NCBI GenBank assembly: GCA_030696345.1
Contig: JAUYSK010000022.1
Span: 1 to 64,000, forward strand
DNA length: 64,000 nt
Source: Azonexus sp.
Lineage (GTDB): Bacteria; Pseudomonadota; Gammaproteobacteria; Burkholderiales; Rhodocyclaceae
Direction of reading: 5' to 3'
In this document: positions 1 to 9,253 of the stretch, piece after piece
How positions within the stretch are numbered: position 1 is the first letter of the stretch
How the letters are laid out: every line of letters starts with the position of its first letter
Program-made: the position numbers and the translations under genes
Notes under the pieces: generated by a model
Database searches by the model: none
Seen by the model: the letters and a program-made list of their open reading frames with translations, nothing else
What the model was told of the DNA's origin: nothing

Positions 1-1724
1 TGACCGGCGGCGTCTTCAGCGTCACCGTTCCGGCGGTTGATGTTGCGCTGCTGAGCGACACCACCACCTACGTCGCGACCGCGAACGTCCAGGATCTGGC
101 CGGCAACGCCGCCCCGTCCGACACAGAAAACGTTCATACCACCGACACGGTTGCTCCGGCTATTACCGCCAAATGGATAGACTACTGGGACTTCAATCAA
201 GGATCGGGCACCAAAACCACGAATTTCAATCCGTCTACTGACCAGATTGGCACTATTACCAACAATACGCCGCGTGCCGGCCAGCAGGCGGATCCGGCTG
301 CCAATCTGAGCCCGACATGGACAACAGGTCGTAATGATTCTGCGGCGATTCAGTTTAATGGAGTTGGTGGGGCTTCTGCGGTGCGTGATGGCGGTTGGGT
401 ATCTCTCGCGGCATCCGTAACTGATCCGCTGGCTGGCCAGTCAGCCTCCAAGGCTGCATCCCTTAGTTTCTGGATCAAGACTGCTCAGGTGGGGGCTGGT
501 ATTGGTTGGGATTCTCCGTCGGTCATTGGTATGGAAAATAATGGTGGCACAGTCGACGTCCAGTGGGGTTTTATCAATGATCAAGGCAAGATTGGCTTTG
601 GTATGGGTAATAGCGCCGGGTTGATGAGTAACAATGCGATCAACGATAATCAGTGGCACAACGTCGTTATTTCCCATGATTTCACTTCCGGCAAAACGAA
701 TATGTGGGTTGATGGTGCTGCTCAGGCAATCAATAGCGCTAATTCGGGGACCGGTACGGTGCTTGCCGCTGGTCTGGTGGCGCCGAATAAATTCCTCGGT
801 TTTGGTGTCACTGCTGACGATGGTGCTACGTCAAACCGATTCCTGAATGGCGCGTTGGAAGACGCGCGTATTTATGATGGCGTTTTGACGAACGCACAGG
901 CTCAGGCAATTTATGAGACCGAGCTTTGGGGTAATCAGAGCTCGATTATTGCCAATGATGGTCGTGACCTTCACTTTTATCTTGGCGTTGCTGATGCCTC
1001 TTCGCTTGTCCTGTCGGGCTTGGTCGCTGGAACTGTGGTAACGGATGGCGCTAGCGGCCAATCGGGAACGGTTGGCGTTGGTGGCACTCTGGATATTTCC
1101 GCCTGGGGAGCGTCGGAAGTAGTGCTCAGCAATTACGGATCTGGCTCGTTTCATCTTGCCATTACTGGGGCGGATGCCAGCGGCAATACAAACAGCCAAC
1201 TTCTCTCTGTGGTGAACAGTGCCGATATGTACGCCGGTACTGCCGGCAATGACACGCTAGACGCTTCAGGCAATGCCAATGCGCATGTGCTGGCAGGTGG
1301 TGCCGGGGATGACGCATTAACCGGTGGTGCCGGGGATGATGTCCTGATCGGTGGGGCAGGTAACGATTTGCTCACCGGTGGATTGGGCTCCGATACGTTC
1401 GCCTGGAGTCTCGCCGATAAAGGAACCGTTGCTACGCCAGCGACAGATACGATATTTGGCTTTGATATCGCGTCGAAAGCCGCTGGTGGTGACGTTCTTG
1501 ATCTACGAGATATCCTGCCTAATGGGGCAACCAATCCCACGATGCTGGATGGTTATCTGAACTTCAGCAAGTCCGGTCTCGATACCGTTATTGACGTCAA
1601 GCCGGACGGGACCAACGTCACCCAGAAGATCATACTTTCTGGTATTGATCTTGGAGCGAATGGAACCAACGATGCTGCGATTATTCAGGACCTGCTGACC
1701 AAGGGAAAACTGATCACCGACTGA
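1..1724 (+). CDS. C-terminal part of a large RTX/LamG secreted adhesin (5' end outside window)
   Basis: The frame is open from base 3 to the TGA at 1722-1724, giving about 573 residues with no start needed, so the gene begins upstream. Order of domains: the end of a bacterial Ig-like repeat (YVATANVQDLAGN), then a LamG/concanavalin-like domain (about residues 60-300; WDFNQGSG, WHNVVISHD, GALEDARIYDG), then RTX nonapeptide repeats (GGAGDDALTGGAGDDVLIGG) that bind calcium in this family, and a C-terminal type I secretion region (DTIFGFDIASKAAGGDVLDL). Inferred role: a cell-surface or released adhesin exported by an ABC/MFP/TolC system that is not in this window. The LamG part is more AT-rich than neighbouring genes. 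Function beyond adhesion or binding cannot be read from the sequence. Confidence 0.85.
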   Translation, partial: TGGVFSVTVPAVDVALLSDTTTYVATANVQDLAGNAAPSDTENVHTTDTVAPAITAKWIDYWDFNQGSGTKTTNFNPSTDQIGTITNNTPRAGQQADPAANLSPTWTTGRNDSAAIQFNGVGGASAVRDGGWVSLAASVTDPLAGQSASKAASLSFWIKTAQVGAGIGWDSPSVIGMENNGGTVDVQWGFINDQGKIGFGMGNSAGLMSNNAINDNQWHNVVISHDFTSGKTNMWVDGAAQAINSANSGTGTVLAAGLVAPNKFLGFGVTADDGATSNRFLNGALEDARIYDGVLTNAQAQAIYETELWGNQSSIIANDGRDLHFYLGVADASSLVLSGLVAGTVVTDGASGQSGTVGVGGTLDISAWGASEVVLSNYGSGSFHLAITGADASGNTNSQLLSVVNSADMYAGTAGNDTLDASGNANAHVLAGGAGDDALTGGAGDDVLIGGAGNDLLTGGLGSDTFAWSLADKGTVATPATDTIFGFDIASKAAGGDVLDLRDILPNGATNPTMLDGYLNFSKSGLDTVIDVKPDGTNVTQKIILSGIDLGANGTNDAAIIQDLLTKGKLITD

Positions 1725-1740
1725 TCTGCTGCGGTCGACC

Positions 1741-1776
1741 AGCAAAAAGGGGCGAATTCCATCGCCCCTTTTTGCT
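1741..1776 (+). terminator. Rho-independent terminator after the RTX gene
   Basis: A perfect 14-bp stem (1741-1754 with 1763-1776) around an 8-nt loop, GC core GGGGCG/CGCCCC and flanking A and T runs. It lies 16 bp after the RTX stop and before the convergent dnr gene; the A/T runs allow it to act in both directions. Confidence 0.85.
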
Positions 1777-1792
1777 TTTCGAGGGTGCCGAT

Positions 1793-2488
1793 TTACCCCT
1801 CGTGCTTCCTCAAATTAGCCACGCTCGGAATATGAATCTTCCGGCCTTCCACAACGATCAGCCCCAGTTCGATAAGTTCGTGGAGGATGCGCGAGAAATG
1901 TTCCTGGGTGAGGTTGAGGCGGGAGGCGATGACGCCCTTGTTGGTGGGTAGCGTTACGGCGACCTTGTCGCCGGGCTGTTCTTTCTCGGACAGTTCGCGC
2001 AGCAGGTAGCCGATGATGCGCTCCTTGCCGGAGTGCAGGGAATAGGATTCGACGTCGTTCATCAATTGGTGCAGGCGCATCGCCATGCCGGCCAGCATTT
2101 TGCGGCACAGGTTGTGGTCGCGCTGGAGTTCTTCGAAGACGGCGGCTTTGGAAACGTGCAGTAGAAGCGAATCGGTCAAGGCCTGCGAGAAGACGATATA
2201 GGGTTTATCCATAAACATCAGCGCTTCGCCGAAACTCTGGCCCTGACTCAAAATCTCGACAACTTTTTCGGTGCCCTGGGCGGAGGTGAAGGCGAGTTTG
2301 ATCTGGCCGTAGACCAGCAAGTGGAAACCATTGCAGGGGTCGCCCTTGTGAAACAGGATGTCGCCTTTGGTGGCGTGGATTTCACGGGTGGAGCGGGCGA
2401 TCCGGGCGATTTCTTCGGGGGCCAGGCCGTTGAAAAGGGGGACGTGGGTAAGTAGCGCCTCGATATTGATGGGGTGAGTTGCCTGCAT
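1793..2488 (-). CDS. dnr: Crp/Fnr-family transcriptional regulator, Dnr type
   Basis: 231 residues: N-terminal cyclic-nucleotide-binding-like sensor domain (about 15-130, FHKGDPCNGFHLLVYGQIKL), dimerisation helix, and C-terminal winged helix (about 160-225) whose recognition helix carries the E-x-x-SR pattern (TQEHFSRIL) of the FNR subgroup, which predicts TTGAT-N4-ATCAA-like targets. The cluster of N-terminal cysteines that holds the Fe-S centre of FNR is absent, as in Dnr/NnrR proteins, which sense NO through heme. It is the last gene of the leftward nor accessory cluster, 70 bp after norD. Inferred role: NO-responsive activator of nor and nir genes. An Anr-like regulator of another signal cannot be excluded. 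Confidence 0.8.
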   Translation of the reverse strand: MQATHPINIEALLTHVPLFNGLAPEEIARIARSTREIHATKGDILFHKGDPCNGFHLLVYGQIKLAFTSAQGTEKVVEILSQGQSFGEALMFMDKPYIVFSQALTDSLLLHVSKAAVFEELQRDHNLCRKMLAGMAMRLHQLMNDVESYSLHSGKERIIGYLLRELSEKEQPGDKVAVTLPTNKGVIASRLNLTQEHFSRILHELIELGLIVVEGRKIHIPSVANLRKHEG

Positions 2489-2558
2489 GACCTGACTGCC
2501 TGATATTAACTGGCTAATGGTCGCACCGGCCTAGTGCTGCGGCAATACACACTTGGCA

Positions 2559-4400
2559 CTAGTCCCTAGTCAATTGGGCGTACAGCATGGGCAGGCGGCG
2601 GGGAAGTTCTTCCGGCTTGCGGATGACGCAGAAGCCGGCCGGGCCGAACAGGTAGGGCAGGTAGCTACCGGCTTCGCGGTCGATGGTGACGCAGAACGGC
2701 GTCAGGCCCATGCGCCGTGCATCATGGACAGCCATCCGGGTGTCTTCAATGCCGTAGCGCGAGTCGTAAAGATCCAAGTCGTTCGGTTTGCCGTCGGTGA
2801 TGATCAACAGCAGACGGCGGCCGGCCGGTTGTTCGTAGAGGATACTGGCCGACTGACGAATGGCGGCGCCCATGCGCGTGTAAAAGCCGGGCTTGATGGC
2901 GAGGATGCGGGCGCGGGCGGCGGCGTCATACTTGCCGTTGAAGTCCTTGAGCAGATGAAAGCGGATGTTCTGCCGGCGCAGCGAGGAAAAGCCGTAGATG
3001 CCGAAACGGTCGCCGGTGGCGCTCAGCGCTTCGGAAAACAACAGCAGCGAATCGCGGATGACATCGACGATGCGGTGGCTGTCGGAAATCCAGGCGTCGG
3101 TCGACATCGACAGGTCGGCCAGCAGCAGGCAGGCCAGATCGCGCTCGCAACGCGCCTGGGCAAGATAGCCGCCGACTTCCGGCGTGTGGCCCGAGGCGCG
3201 GTCGGCTTGGTTGCGGACGCAGGCATCGACATCAAGATCCGCCCCATCAGGCTGGGCCTTCAGCCAACGTCGTTGCGGCGCGAGGGCGGCGAACTGGCCA
3301 CGCAGCTTCCTGGCGGTGGCCGCCAGTTCGGCAGGTAGCGCCGCCTGGCCGGCATCGTGGGCGATCATCGGCTGCAGCTGGCAGTGCCGTGCCAGTAACT
3401 GGTTCTTGCGGTAATCCCATTCCGGTAGCGCAATGCCCGGGCCGACCGGCGTGTCGTCCTCGGCGGCTGAGGGCAGATCGAGGTCGAACTTGATGCGTGA
3501 CTTGGCGGTTTCGCCATCGCGGGTCAGCGACAGCTTGTCGAGATCGCGGGCGGCATTCCTGGCGTTGGGATCTTCGTCGTCATCGTAGGCGCGATTGACC
3601 CGCACGTACTCGGCCCAGGTCGGCAGGCTCTCGGCGCGGAAACTGGCGAGCACCGGCGACTTGTTATCCGGTGGCGGCACCTGCTCGGCCTTGTGCGCTT
3701 CCTTGTCGCTCTCCGCGCTGCCGCTGCCTTCGGGTGGGAGGTGCTCGCCCGGGTCGGCCATTTTGCTTGGCTCGACCTGTTCGGCGGCGCCGATCAGCCA
3801 GAGCAGGACCGGTTGCGGTGGTCGGGATTTGGTCGAATTCAGCGGTGGCAGGCCGTCGACCGTGGCAGGCTGCTGCAGCGCCTGGCGAATGGCCTGTTCC
3901 TGCACCGCTTCATCCGGCAGTAGCTGCGCCGGGTCGATGCGATGGCTGATATGAGCGGCGACCAGCCGCTCGTAGCGCGACCGCAGGCCGGGGAAATTGC
4001 TCAGCGCCGCTTGGCTGGCCAGCTGGTTGCGGATGAACCAGGGTTTGCCGGGGGCTACATCACTGGCGGCAAGCGCGGCCAGCCAGAGGTAAAGGTCACG
4101 GTTCAGCGACTTTTCGGGGAAGGCGGCGATTTCCGGCGGCAGTCGCAGGGTTTCGGCATCGCGTCGGGCCTGGGCGACCCGCTCGTTGCTGCCGGCCAGT
4201 CGCTGCAACCAGCTACGGCGCGCGCCGTGTTCTTCCGAGGTGGCAGCGGCAACCTTCAGCCCAGGGTCGCCACCAAAGGCGCGGAACAGGATGCCGGCTG
4301 TCTTTTCCACCTCGGCCAGTTTGACAGCGGCCTCCGGGTAATGCCCGGCGGCGGCCTTGGTGACCCAGTTGTGCCAGAGTTTGCCGACGAATTCTTCCAT
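2559..4400 (-). CDS. norD: Nitric oxide reductase activation protein NorD (VWA domain)
   Basis: 613 residues, typical of NorD. The C-terminal third is a von Willebrand factor A domain with a MIDAS metal site (DLSMSTDAW, about residue 425, and later TRMGAAIRQS and ITDGKPND). The N-terminal half is helical and charged with no membrane segment, so it is cytoplasmic. NorD works with the AAA+ ATPase NorQ in assembling or inserting the metal centre of nitric oxide reductase. norQ lies four genes upstream in the same run; only 2 bp separate norD from the polyferredoxin gene. The middle section (about 225-330) is a low-complexity charged linker. Confidence 0.92.
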   Translation of the reverse strand: MEEFVGKLWHNWVTKAAAGHYPEAAVKLAEVEKTAGILFRAFGGDPGLKVAAATSEEHGARRSWLQRLAGSNERVAQARRDAETLRLPPEIAAFPEKSLNRDLYLWLAALAASDVAPGKPWFIRNQLASQAALSNFPGLRSRYERLVAAHISHRIDPAQLLPDEAVQEQAIRQALQQPATVDGLPPLNSTKSRPPQPVLLWLIGAAEQVEPSKMADPGEHLPPEGSGSAESDKEAHKAEQVPPPDNKSPVLASFRAESLPTWAEYVRVNRAYDDDEDPNARNAARDLDKLSLTRDGETAKSRIKFDLDLPSAAEDDTPVGPGIALPEWDYRKNQLLARHCQLQPMIAHDAGQAALPAELAATARKLRGQFAALAPQRRWLKAQPDGADLDVDACVRNQADRASGHTPEVGGYLAQARCERDLACLLLADLSMSTDAWISDSHRIVDVIRDSLLLFSEALSATGDRFGIYGFSSLRRQNIRFHLLKDFNGKYDAAARARILAIKPGFYTRMGAAIRQSASILYEQPAGRRLLLIITDGKPNDLDLYDSRYGIEDTRMAVHDARRMGLTPFCVTIDREAGSYLPYLFGPAGFCVIRKPEELPRRLPMLYAQLTRD

Positions 4401-4402
4401 GG

Positions 4403-5374
4403 TTAGATTTTCCCGCCGGCGTCTTCGTCGGTATTTGATAGGGCTGAAAAACGCGCTTCGTTGTGGCGGGCTTCGTCGTTTTTTACCCAGCGCAACAGTT
4501 GGCCTTCAGGCTTGTTCCGATTCACCGTGCCGCAGGCCGAAATGCACTGGCCGCACTGGGTGCAGGGGAACATCCAGCGTTTGACGTTGCGCGGCTTCAG
4601 CCGCATCGGGCAAACTGCATCGCAGGCTGAACCGTTGCCATTCAGGCAAGTGGCGCACTCAGGCAGGCGTTCGCGCTCGAAGCCGACGACCATGGCCTTG
4701 CGGTTGGCGATCCAGGCGAAGCTCTGGAAGATGCCGATGGCGCAGGCGTAGCGGCAGAACAGATGGCGGGCGAAGAGAAATTCAAGGCTGAGCACGGTCG
4801 TTGCGGCGCTGAGGAAAATCACTTCATTGCGGCTCAGCGTGAAGGTAAACAAGCCGTGATAAACCTGAAACGGCGGCATCAGGTAAGTCAGGCCGACGAC
4901 GGCCCAGGTGAAGGCGAAGCCGATGGCGGCGGGGACGACGAGCAGCCAGTAGCGCTTGTCGCGGGTGGCCGGGCTGCCATCCGGTTCCCAGGGCGGCGTC
5001 TGTTTCTTGTCCCAGACCGAATGTTTGCCGGTGGCGAAGAGCATCAGCCGATTGATCGTTTCAACCACGGAAAAGTGCGGGCACAGCCAGCCGCAATAAA
5101 GGCGGCCCCATTTCCAGGCGACGCCGATGATCAGGGCCAGCGTGCCGAGGACGGGCAAAAACAGGTAAAAAATGAGGTTGACCGCAGCAGTGGCCGGGTC
5201 GACCCGGCCGGCGATCAGATCGTCGATGCCGATGTGCCACTGGTAGGTCAGAAAGTAGGCGTGCCGCTTGGTCAGGTCGTAGCGGAAGAGGTCGAAGATC
5301 GGCGTCAGCGTGAATAGCGCAAAGAAGCCGATCTGCGCCAGCACACGGTAGCGCTGCAAGGCCGGCTTGTTCAT
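4403..5374 (-). CDS. Membrane-bound 4Fe-4S polyferredoxin (NapH/CcoG/NosR C-terminal-like)
   Basis: The start ATG at 5374 overlaps the TGA of the upstream gene (ATGA), and the protein begins MNKPALQRYRV; reading further upstream only gives out-of-frame sequence of the neighbour. 323 residues with about five membrane segments, loop motifs CGWLCP and CRYACAIG as in NapH/CcoG/NosR, and two C-terminal clusters, CATCLNGNGSACDAVCP and CTQCGQCISACG, the second lacking a final CP. Family knowledge: such proteins pass electrons between the quinone pool and periplasmic reductase systems or take part in metal-centre maturation. Sitting between norQ and norD, it probably serves NO reductase maturation or electron supply. 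The precise role is not known from sequence. Confidence 0.8.
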   Translation of the reverse strand: MNKPALQRYRVLAQIGFFALFTLTPIFDLFRYDLTKRHAYFLTYQWHIGIDDLIAGRVDPATAAVNLIFYLFLPVLGTLALIIGVAWKWGRLYCGWLCPHFSVVETINRLMLFATGKHSVWDKKQTPPWEPDGSPATRDKRYWLLVVPAAIGFAFTWAVVGLTYLMPPFQVYHGLFTFTLSRNEVIFLSAATTVLSLEFLFARHLFCRYACAIGIFQSFAWIANRKAMVVGFERERLPECATCLNGNGSACDAVCPMRLKPRNVKRWMFPCTQCGQCISACGTVNRNKPEGQLLRWVKNDEARHNEARFSALSNTDEDAGGKI

Positions 5375-5746
5375 TCGACCGAGGGGCCGATCAGCGGGTA
5401 GCGCCAGGTCTGGCCGGCCATGGCCTTGGCCAGTCCGAACATGCCGAACATGACCAGGGTCGAATGGATGCAGGTGAAATACATGATGACCAGTACCCAG
5501 GTCCATTCCCAATCCAGGCCGCCGACGGTGATGAAAATGGCGGAGAGGGCGACGATCAGGATGCCGCCGTAGAGGCTGACAAAGGTGGTTTGCCGCAAAT
5601 GCTGGCGGGCCAGCGGCGGGGCGCTGGCCTTGTTTTTCTGCCACAGCCAGAGCAGCACCGCAAAGGCAATGCCGGGTACGAGCAGCAGGTTGACGAGATA
5701 GAGCGATTCGGCGATGACGGCCAGATTCAGGCCGTCGGCCGCTGGC

Positions 5747-5766
<20 letters not shown>
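5371..5766 (-). CDS. Small integral membrane protein of the nor accessory cluster
   Basis: 131 residues with three clear hydrophobic segments (about 20-42, 64-84 and 90-112) and a short polar N-terminus. I do not recognise a named family. It overlaps norQ by 20 bp and the polyferredoxin gene by 4 bp, so it is translationally coupled to both. The third segment holds a histidine and a cysteine (MYFTCIHSTLVMFG) that could sit near a cofactor. By position it may be a partner of the polyferredoxin; this is inference only. Confidence 0.65.
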
Positions 5767-6525
<759 letters not shown>

Positions 6526-6529
<4 letters not shown>

Positions 6530-6792
6530 TTGAGAGAAATCCAGTAAGCCAGCAATATCAGGCTGGAAACGACGATCAGCCAGCCTTCGAGCAGCATCCG
6601 CCACATCGTCGGGGCGCCGCGCAGTTCCATGAAATCGAGCACGACCAGCCGGCCTTTGACGAAGGCGATGATCAGCATGGCGACAATCGCCCAGGTGCCG
6701 GCAGCGCCGACTTCACCGAGATACCAGGTGATGCCGGTGGCGATGAGCAGCACCAGCCAGGCGCGGTGGGCGGAGTTTTTCAGCAGGTGCAT
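6526..6792 (-). CDS. norF: NorF-like small membrane protein (cytochrome oxidase subunit IV family)
   Basis: 88 residues from ATG 6792, which shares one base with the norE stop (TGATG). Three membrane helices with the small-subunit-IV look (WLVLLIATGITWYLGE, WAIVAMLIIAFVKGRLV, LLEGWLIVVSSLILL) and the family-typical KGRLVVLDFMELR. NorF accompanies NorE in denitrifiers and is needed for full NO reductase activity. The symbol rests on size, topology and position after norE. Confidence 0.75.
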
Positions 6793-7388
6793 CAGCGCAT
6801 CACGTAGATCAGAGGGAAGAGGATGATCCACAGCAGGTCGACCATGTGCCAGTAGGCGGCGCCGCTTTCCAGACCATTGCAATCCTTGCTGCCGTAGGCG
6901 CCTTTTCGCGCCTGCGACCAGATCACGCTGAGGATCACCATGCCGAGGATGACGTGCATGAAGTGAAAGAAAGTCAGCGAGATGTAGAACATGTAGAAGG
7001 TATTGGTCGACAGCGAAATGCCGGCGCCGAACTTTTCGCCGTATTCGAAGATCTTGACGGCCAGGAAGCCGGCGCCGCAGAGAAAGCCGAGCCCTATGTT
7101 GCGGCTGATTGCCTTGCTGTCATCGCGATGCGCCGCCTGAACGGCGAGCACGACAAACCACGAGCCGGTGATCAGCAGCAGGGTGTTGAGCGCGCCGGCA
7201 TTGCGGTCCAGCGTCTGCTGGTAAAGGTTGAAGAGTTCGACATTCCGGGCGCGGGCGAAGGCGTAGGAGGCGAAGAAGACCGCGAAGGCGAGCATCTCGG
7301 CCATGATGAAAAACCAGATTGCCAGATCGCCGGGCAGGCGCTTGCCTGGGTGCAGGGTCGCCGGGGCTGGGGCGGCAAGTGTTGTCAT
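6792..7388 (-). CDS. norE: NorE, cytochrome c oxidase subunit III-like protein
   Basis: 198 residues, five predicted membrane helices, with subunit III signatures: LPGDLAIWFFIMAEM in helix 1, FYMFYISLTFFHFMHVILGM (histidines in the helix) and a C-terminal AAYWHMVDLLWIILFPLIYV. NorE is an accessory of NO reductase, not a proton-pumping oxidase subunit. It is the first gene of the leftward nor accessory run, so the promoter of norE, norF, norQ and norD should be in the 105 bp upstream. ATG at 7388. Confidence 0.88.
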   Translation of the reverse strand: MTTLAAPAPATLHPGKRLPGDLAIWFFIMAEMLAFAVFFASYAFARARNVELFNLYQQTLDRNAGALNTLLLITGSWFVVLAVQAAHRDDSKAISRNIGLGFLCGAGFLAVKIFEYGEKFGAGISLSTNTFYMFYISLTFFHFMHVILGMVILSVIWSQARKGAYGSKDCNGLESGAAYWHMVDLLWIILFPLIYVMR

Positions 7389-7422
7389 GCGCCGATGATA
7401 GCGGCGCGACTACTTGGCGAAA

Positions 7423-7436
7423 TTGATCTGCCCCAA
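7423..7436 (-). promoter_or_regulatory. Candidate FNR/DNR-type box upstream of norE
   Basis: On the coding strand it reads TTGGG-GCAG-ATCAA, 8 of 10 conserved positions of TTGAT-N4-ATCAA, with one intact half site. Its centre is 41-42 bp before the norE start codon, close for a class II site unless the mRNA has almost no leader. No convincing -10 was identified. Confidence 0.35.
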
Positions 7437-7493
7437 AAATTGAAAGATGCCCGAAAGTCCGGTGCGCTGGTCGGTGCTGCTGTGAGCACTCAC

Positions 7494-8315
7494 TCAGTCG
7501 GGAAAGCTGGGTGCTCTTTTCTCGCGCTGCGCGGCGACGCATTCGTCGAGGTCGCCGGAAAGTAGCTGGGCAGCATTCCAGGTGGCGACAAAATTGAGGC
7601 CATCGGCGACGGAATGGTCGCGGCTGAAATTCATCACTTCCTTGACGCCACGGATGGCGAGCGGTGATTTGGCAGCGATGCTGTGGGCGATGTCGCGGAC
7701 TGCTGCGGTCAACGCCTCCTGGGAGGCAAAAACGCGGTTGATCAGGCCGATTATTTCGGCTTCGATGGCATCGACGTTGCGCCCGGTATAAGCCAGTTCG
7801 CGGGCGATGCCTTCGCCGATCAGGCGGGGCAGACGTTGCAGGGTGCCGACATCGGCAACCATGGCGAGATCGATTTCCTTGATCGAGAAAATTGCATCCG
7901 GCGTGGCATAACGCATGTCGCAGCAGGTGACGAGATCCAGCGCCCCACCGATGCAGGCGCCATGGATGGCTGCCAGCACCGGCTTGCGGCAACGTTCGAT
8001 AGCGCTCAGGCAATCCTGAAGATCGAGAATCAGCCGGCGCAGCGCTTCGCGGCTGCGGGCACCATCCGGATTGGCGATCTGTTGCTGGATGCTGGCGAGC
8101 ATGGCGAGATCGATACCGGCGCAGAAATTCCGGCCAGCGCCGCTGAGGATGGCGACACGGGCGGCCGGGGTGGCGTCGACCCAATCAAAGGCCTGGCGGA
8201 TTTCCTGCCACATCGCCGCGTTCATCGCGTTCGACTTGTCCGGCCGATTGAGGCGGACTTCAGCGATGCCCTGGTCAAGGCTGAGGGTGAGCATGGAGAA
8301 GGCCGGCAGGTTCAT
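7494..8315 (-). CDS. Crotonase-family enzyme, delta3,5-delta2,4-dienoyl-CoA isomerase-like
   Basis: 273 residues, full-length crotonase fold. Oxyanion-hole segments are GAGRNFCAGIDL and HGACIGGALD. The stretch GGALDLVTCCDMRY...KEIDLAMVADVGTLQRLP follows the mitochondrial dienoyl-CoA isomerase ECH1, including the three acidic residues known there as catalytic (the D of GGALD, the E of KEID, the D of VADVG), and the C-terminal SRDHSVADGLNFVATWN is also ECH1-like. Likely role: shifting double bonds in odd-position unsaturated fatty acyl-CoA, or a related acyl-CoA. It follows the DUF1330 gene by 4 bp. Start ATG 8315 has only a weak ribosome site; ATG 8294 is an alternative. Confidence 0.8.
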   Translation of the reverse strand: MNLPAFSMLTLSLDQGIAEVRLNRPDKSNAMNAAMWQEIRQAFDWVDATPAARVAILSGAGRNFCAGIDLAMLASIQQQIANPDGARSREALRRLILDLQDCLSAIERCRKPVLAAIHGACIGGALDLVTCCDMRYATPDAIFSIKEIDLAMVADVGTLQRLPRLIGEGIARELAYTGRNVDAIEAEIIGLINRVFASQEALTAAVRDIAHSIAAKSPLAIRGVKEVMNFSRDHSVADGLNFVATWNAAQLLSGDLDECVAAQREKRAPSFPD

Positions 8316-8319
8316 GGGC

Positions 8320-8604
8320 TCAGTCGCTGAAGGTCAGCAGTTCAAGCTCGGCGGCTTGCTGGCGGAGCGGAATCAGCGCCTGGTAAGCCGTCGACTGATA
8401 CCAGCCATCGACGGCAGCCACATCGGGAAAACGGATGACGACCGTATCGGCATGCCGGTGTTCACCACTGAGGACGCCTGCCAACCGGCCACGGAAGAGC
8501 AGCTCGGCGCCCCACGGCGCCAGCGTGTCGGGCACCTGGGCGCGGTATTGCGCCCATTTTTCTTCGTCCTTGACGGTGATGTGGCCGATGACGCAGGCGC
8601 TCAT
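8320..8604 (-). CDS. DUF1330-like small protein
   Basis: 94 residues starting MSACVIGHITVKDEEKWAQY, a ferredoxin-like dimeric alpha/beta barrel pattern seen in DUF1330 proteins (VIGHITVKD, FRGRLAGVLSGEHRHADTVVIRFPD, STAYQALIPLR). Start ATG 8604 overlaps the adenosyltransferase stop (ATGA), so it is cotranscribed. DUF1330 proteins have no agreed function. Nothing in the neighbourhood fixes a substrate. Confidence 0.75.
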   Translation of the reverse strand: MSACVIGHITVKDEEKWAQYRAQVPDTLAPWGAELLFRGRLAGVLSGEHRHADTVVIRFPDVAAVDGWYQSTAYQALIPLRQQAAELELLTFSD

Positions 8605-9191
8605 GCGGCGTTCTTGCCCTTTTGCCAGAGCACGTCGCCACGGCCGCCGGCGCGGTTGAGGACGCGGCCAAGGATGAACAACAGATCGGAGAGGCGGTTG
8701 ATGTAGCGGCGCGCCGGTTCGGAAAGCGCTTCGGCGTTGTGCAGGCGAACCATCGAGCGCTCGGTACGGCGGCAGATGGTGCGCGAGATATGAGTCAGCG
8801 CGGCGGGGCGGGTGCCACCGGGCAGGATGAATTCCTTGAGCATTGGCAGATCGGCGTTGAAGGCATCGGCAATTTCTTCGAGGCGGGCAATCTGGGCATC
8901 CTTGATCACGCTCATGCCGGGCAGGCAAAGTTCGCCGCCGAGGTCGAACAGATCGTGCTGGATGTCGAGCAGCGCGACGCGAACATTGGCCGGCAGGTCT
9001 TCGCAAAGGAGCAGTCCGAGGCTGGAGTTCAGTTCATCGACTTCGCCGATGGTGTCGATGCGCAGGCTGTCCTTGGTCGTCCGGCTGCCATCGCCAAGGC
9101 CGGTGGTGCCGGCATCGCCAGTGCGGGTGACGATCTTCGACAGGCGGTTGCCCTTGCGTTCTTTGTCTTCTTCGTTATTGATATTGCTCAC
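8601..9191 (-). CDS. Cob(I)alamin adenosyltransferase, PduO type
   Basis: 196 residues. The N-terminal ATP-binding motif TRTGDAGTTGLGDGSR and the late helix with RRTERSM are diagnostic of PduO/MMAB-type ATP:cob(I)alamin adenosyltransferases, which make adenosylcobalamin. The start is taken as GTG 9191 because AGGAGAG lies 6 bp before it; the first 18 residues (SNINNEEDKERKGN) are an extra polar extension. First gene of a three-gene leftward operon with DUF1330 and the crotonase; divergent from hyi, sharing about 60 bp of upstream sequence. Confidence 0.9.
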   Translation of the reverse strand: MSNINNEEDKERKGNRLSKIVTRTGDAGTTGLGDGSRTTKDSLRIDTIGEVDELNSSLGLLLCEDLPANVRVALLDIQHDLFDLGGELCLPGMSVIKDAQIARLEEIADAFNADLPMLKEFILPGGTRPAALTHISRTICRRTERSMVRLHNAEALSEPARRYINRLSDLLFILGRVLNRAGGRGDVLWQKGKNAA

Positions 9192-9253
9192 GTTGCGCTC
9201 TCCTAGTGGTGGCCGGATTATACTTTTGGCCCGTGCTAAAGACTGTCGCCGCC

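Noticed and set aside
1264..1380. Tandem repeat or CRISPR-like array near the end of the first gene
   Set aside because: The repeats are RTX nonapeptide codons in frame, not direct DNA repeats with spacers.
5375..5644. N-terminal extension of the polyferredoxin gene
   Set aside because: This stretch is an out-of-frame reading of the overlapping membrane-protein gene (rich in H, R and P); the ATG at 5374 with an ATGA overlap is the natural start.
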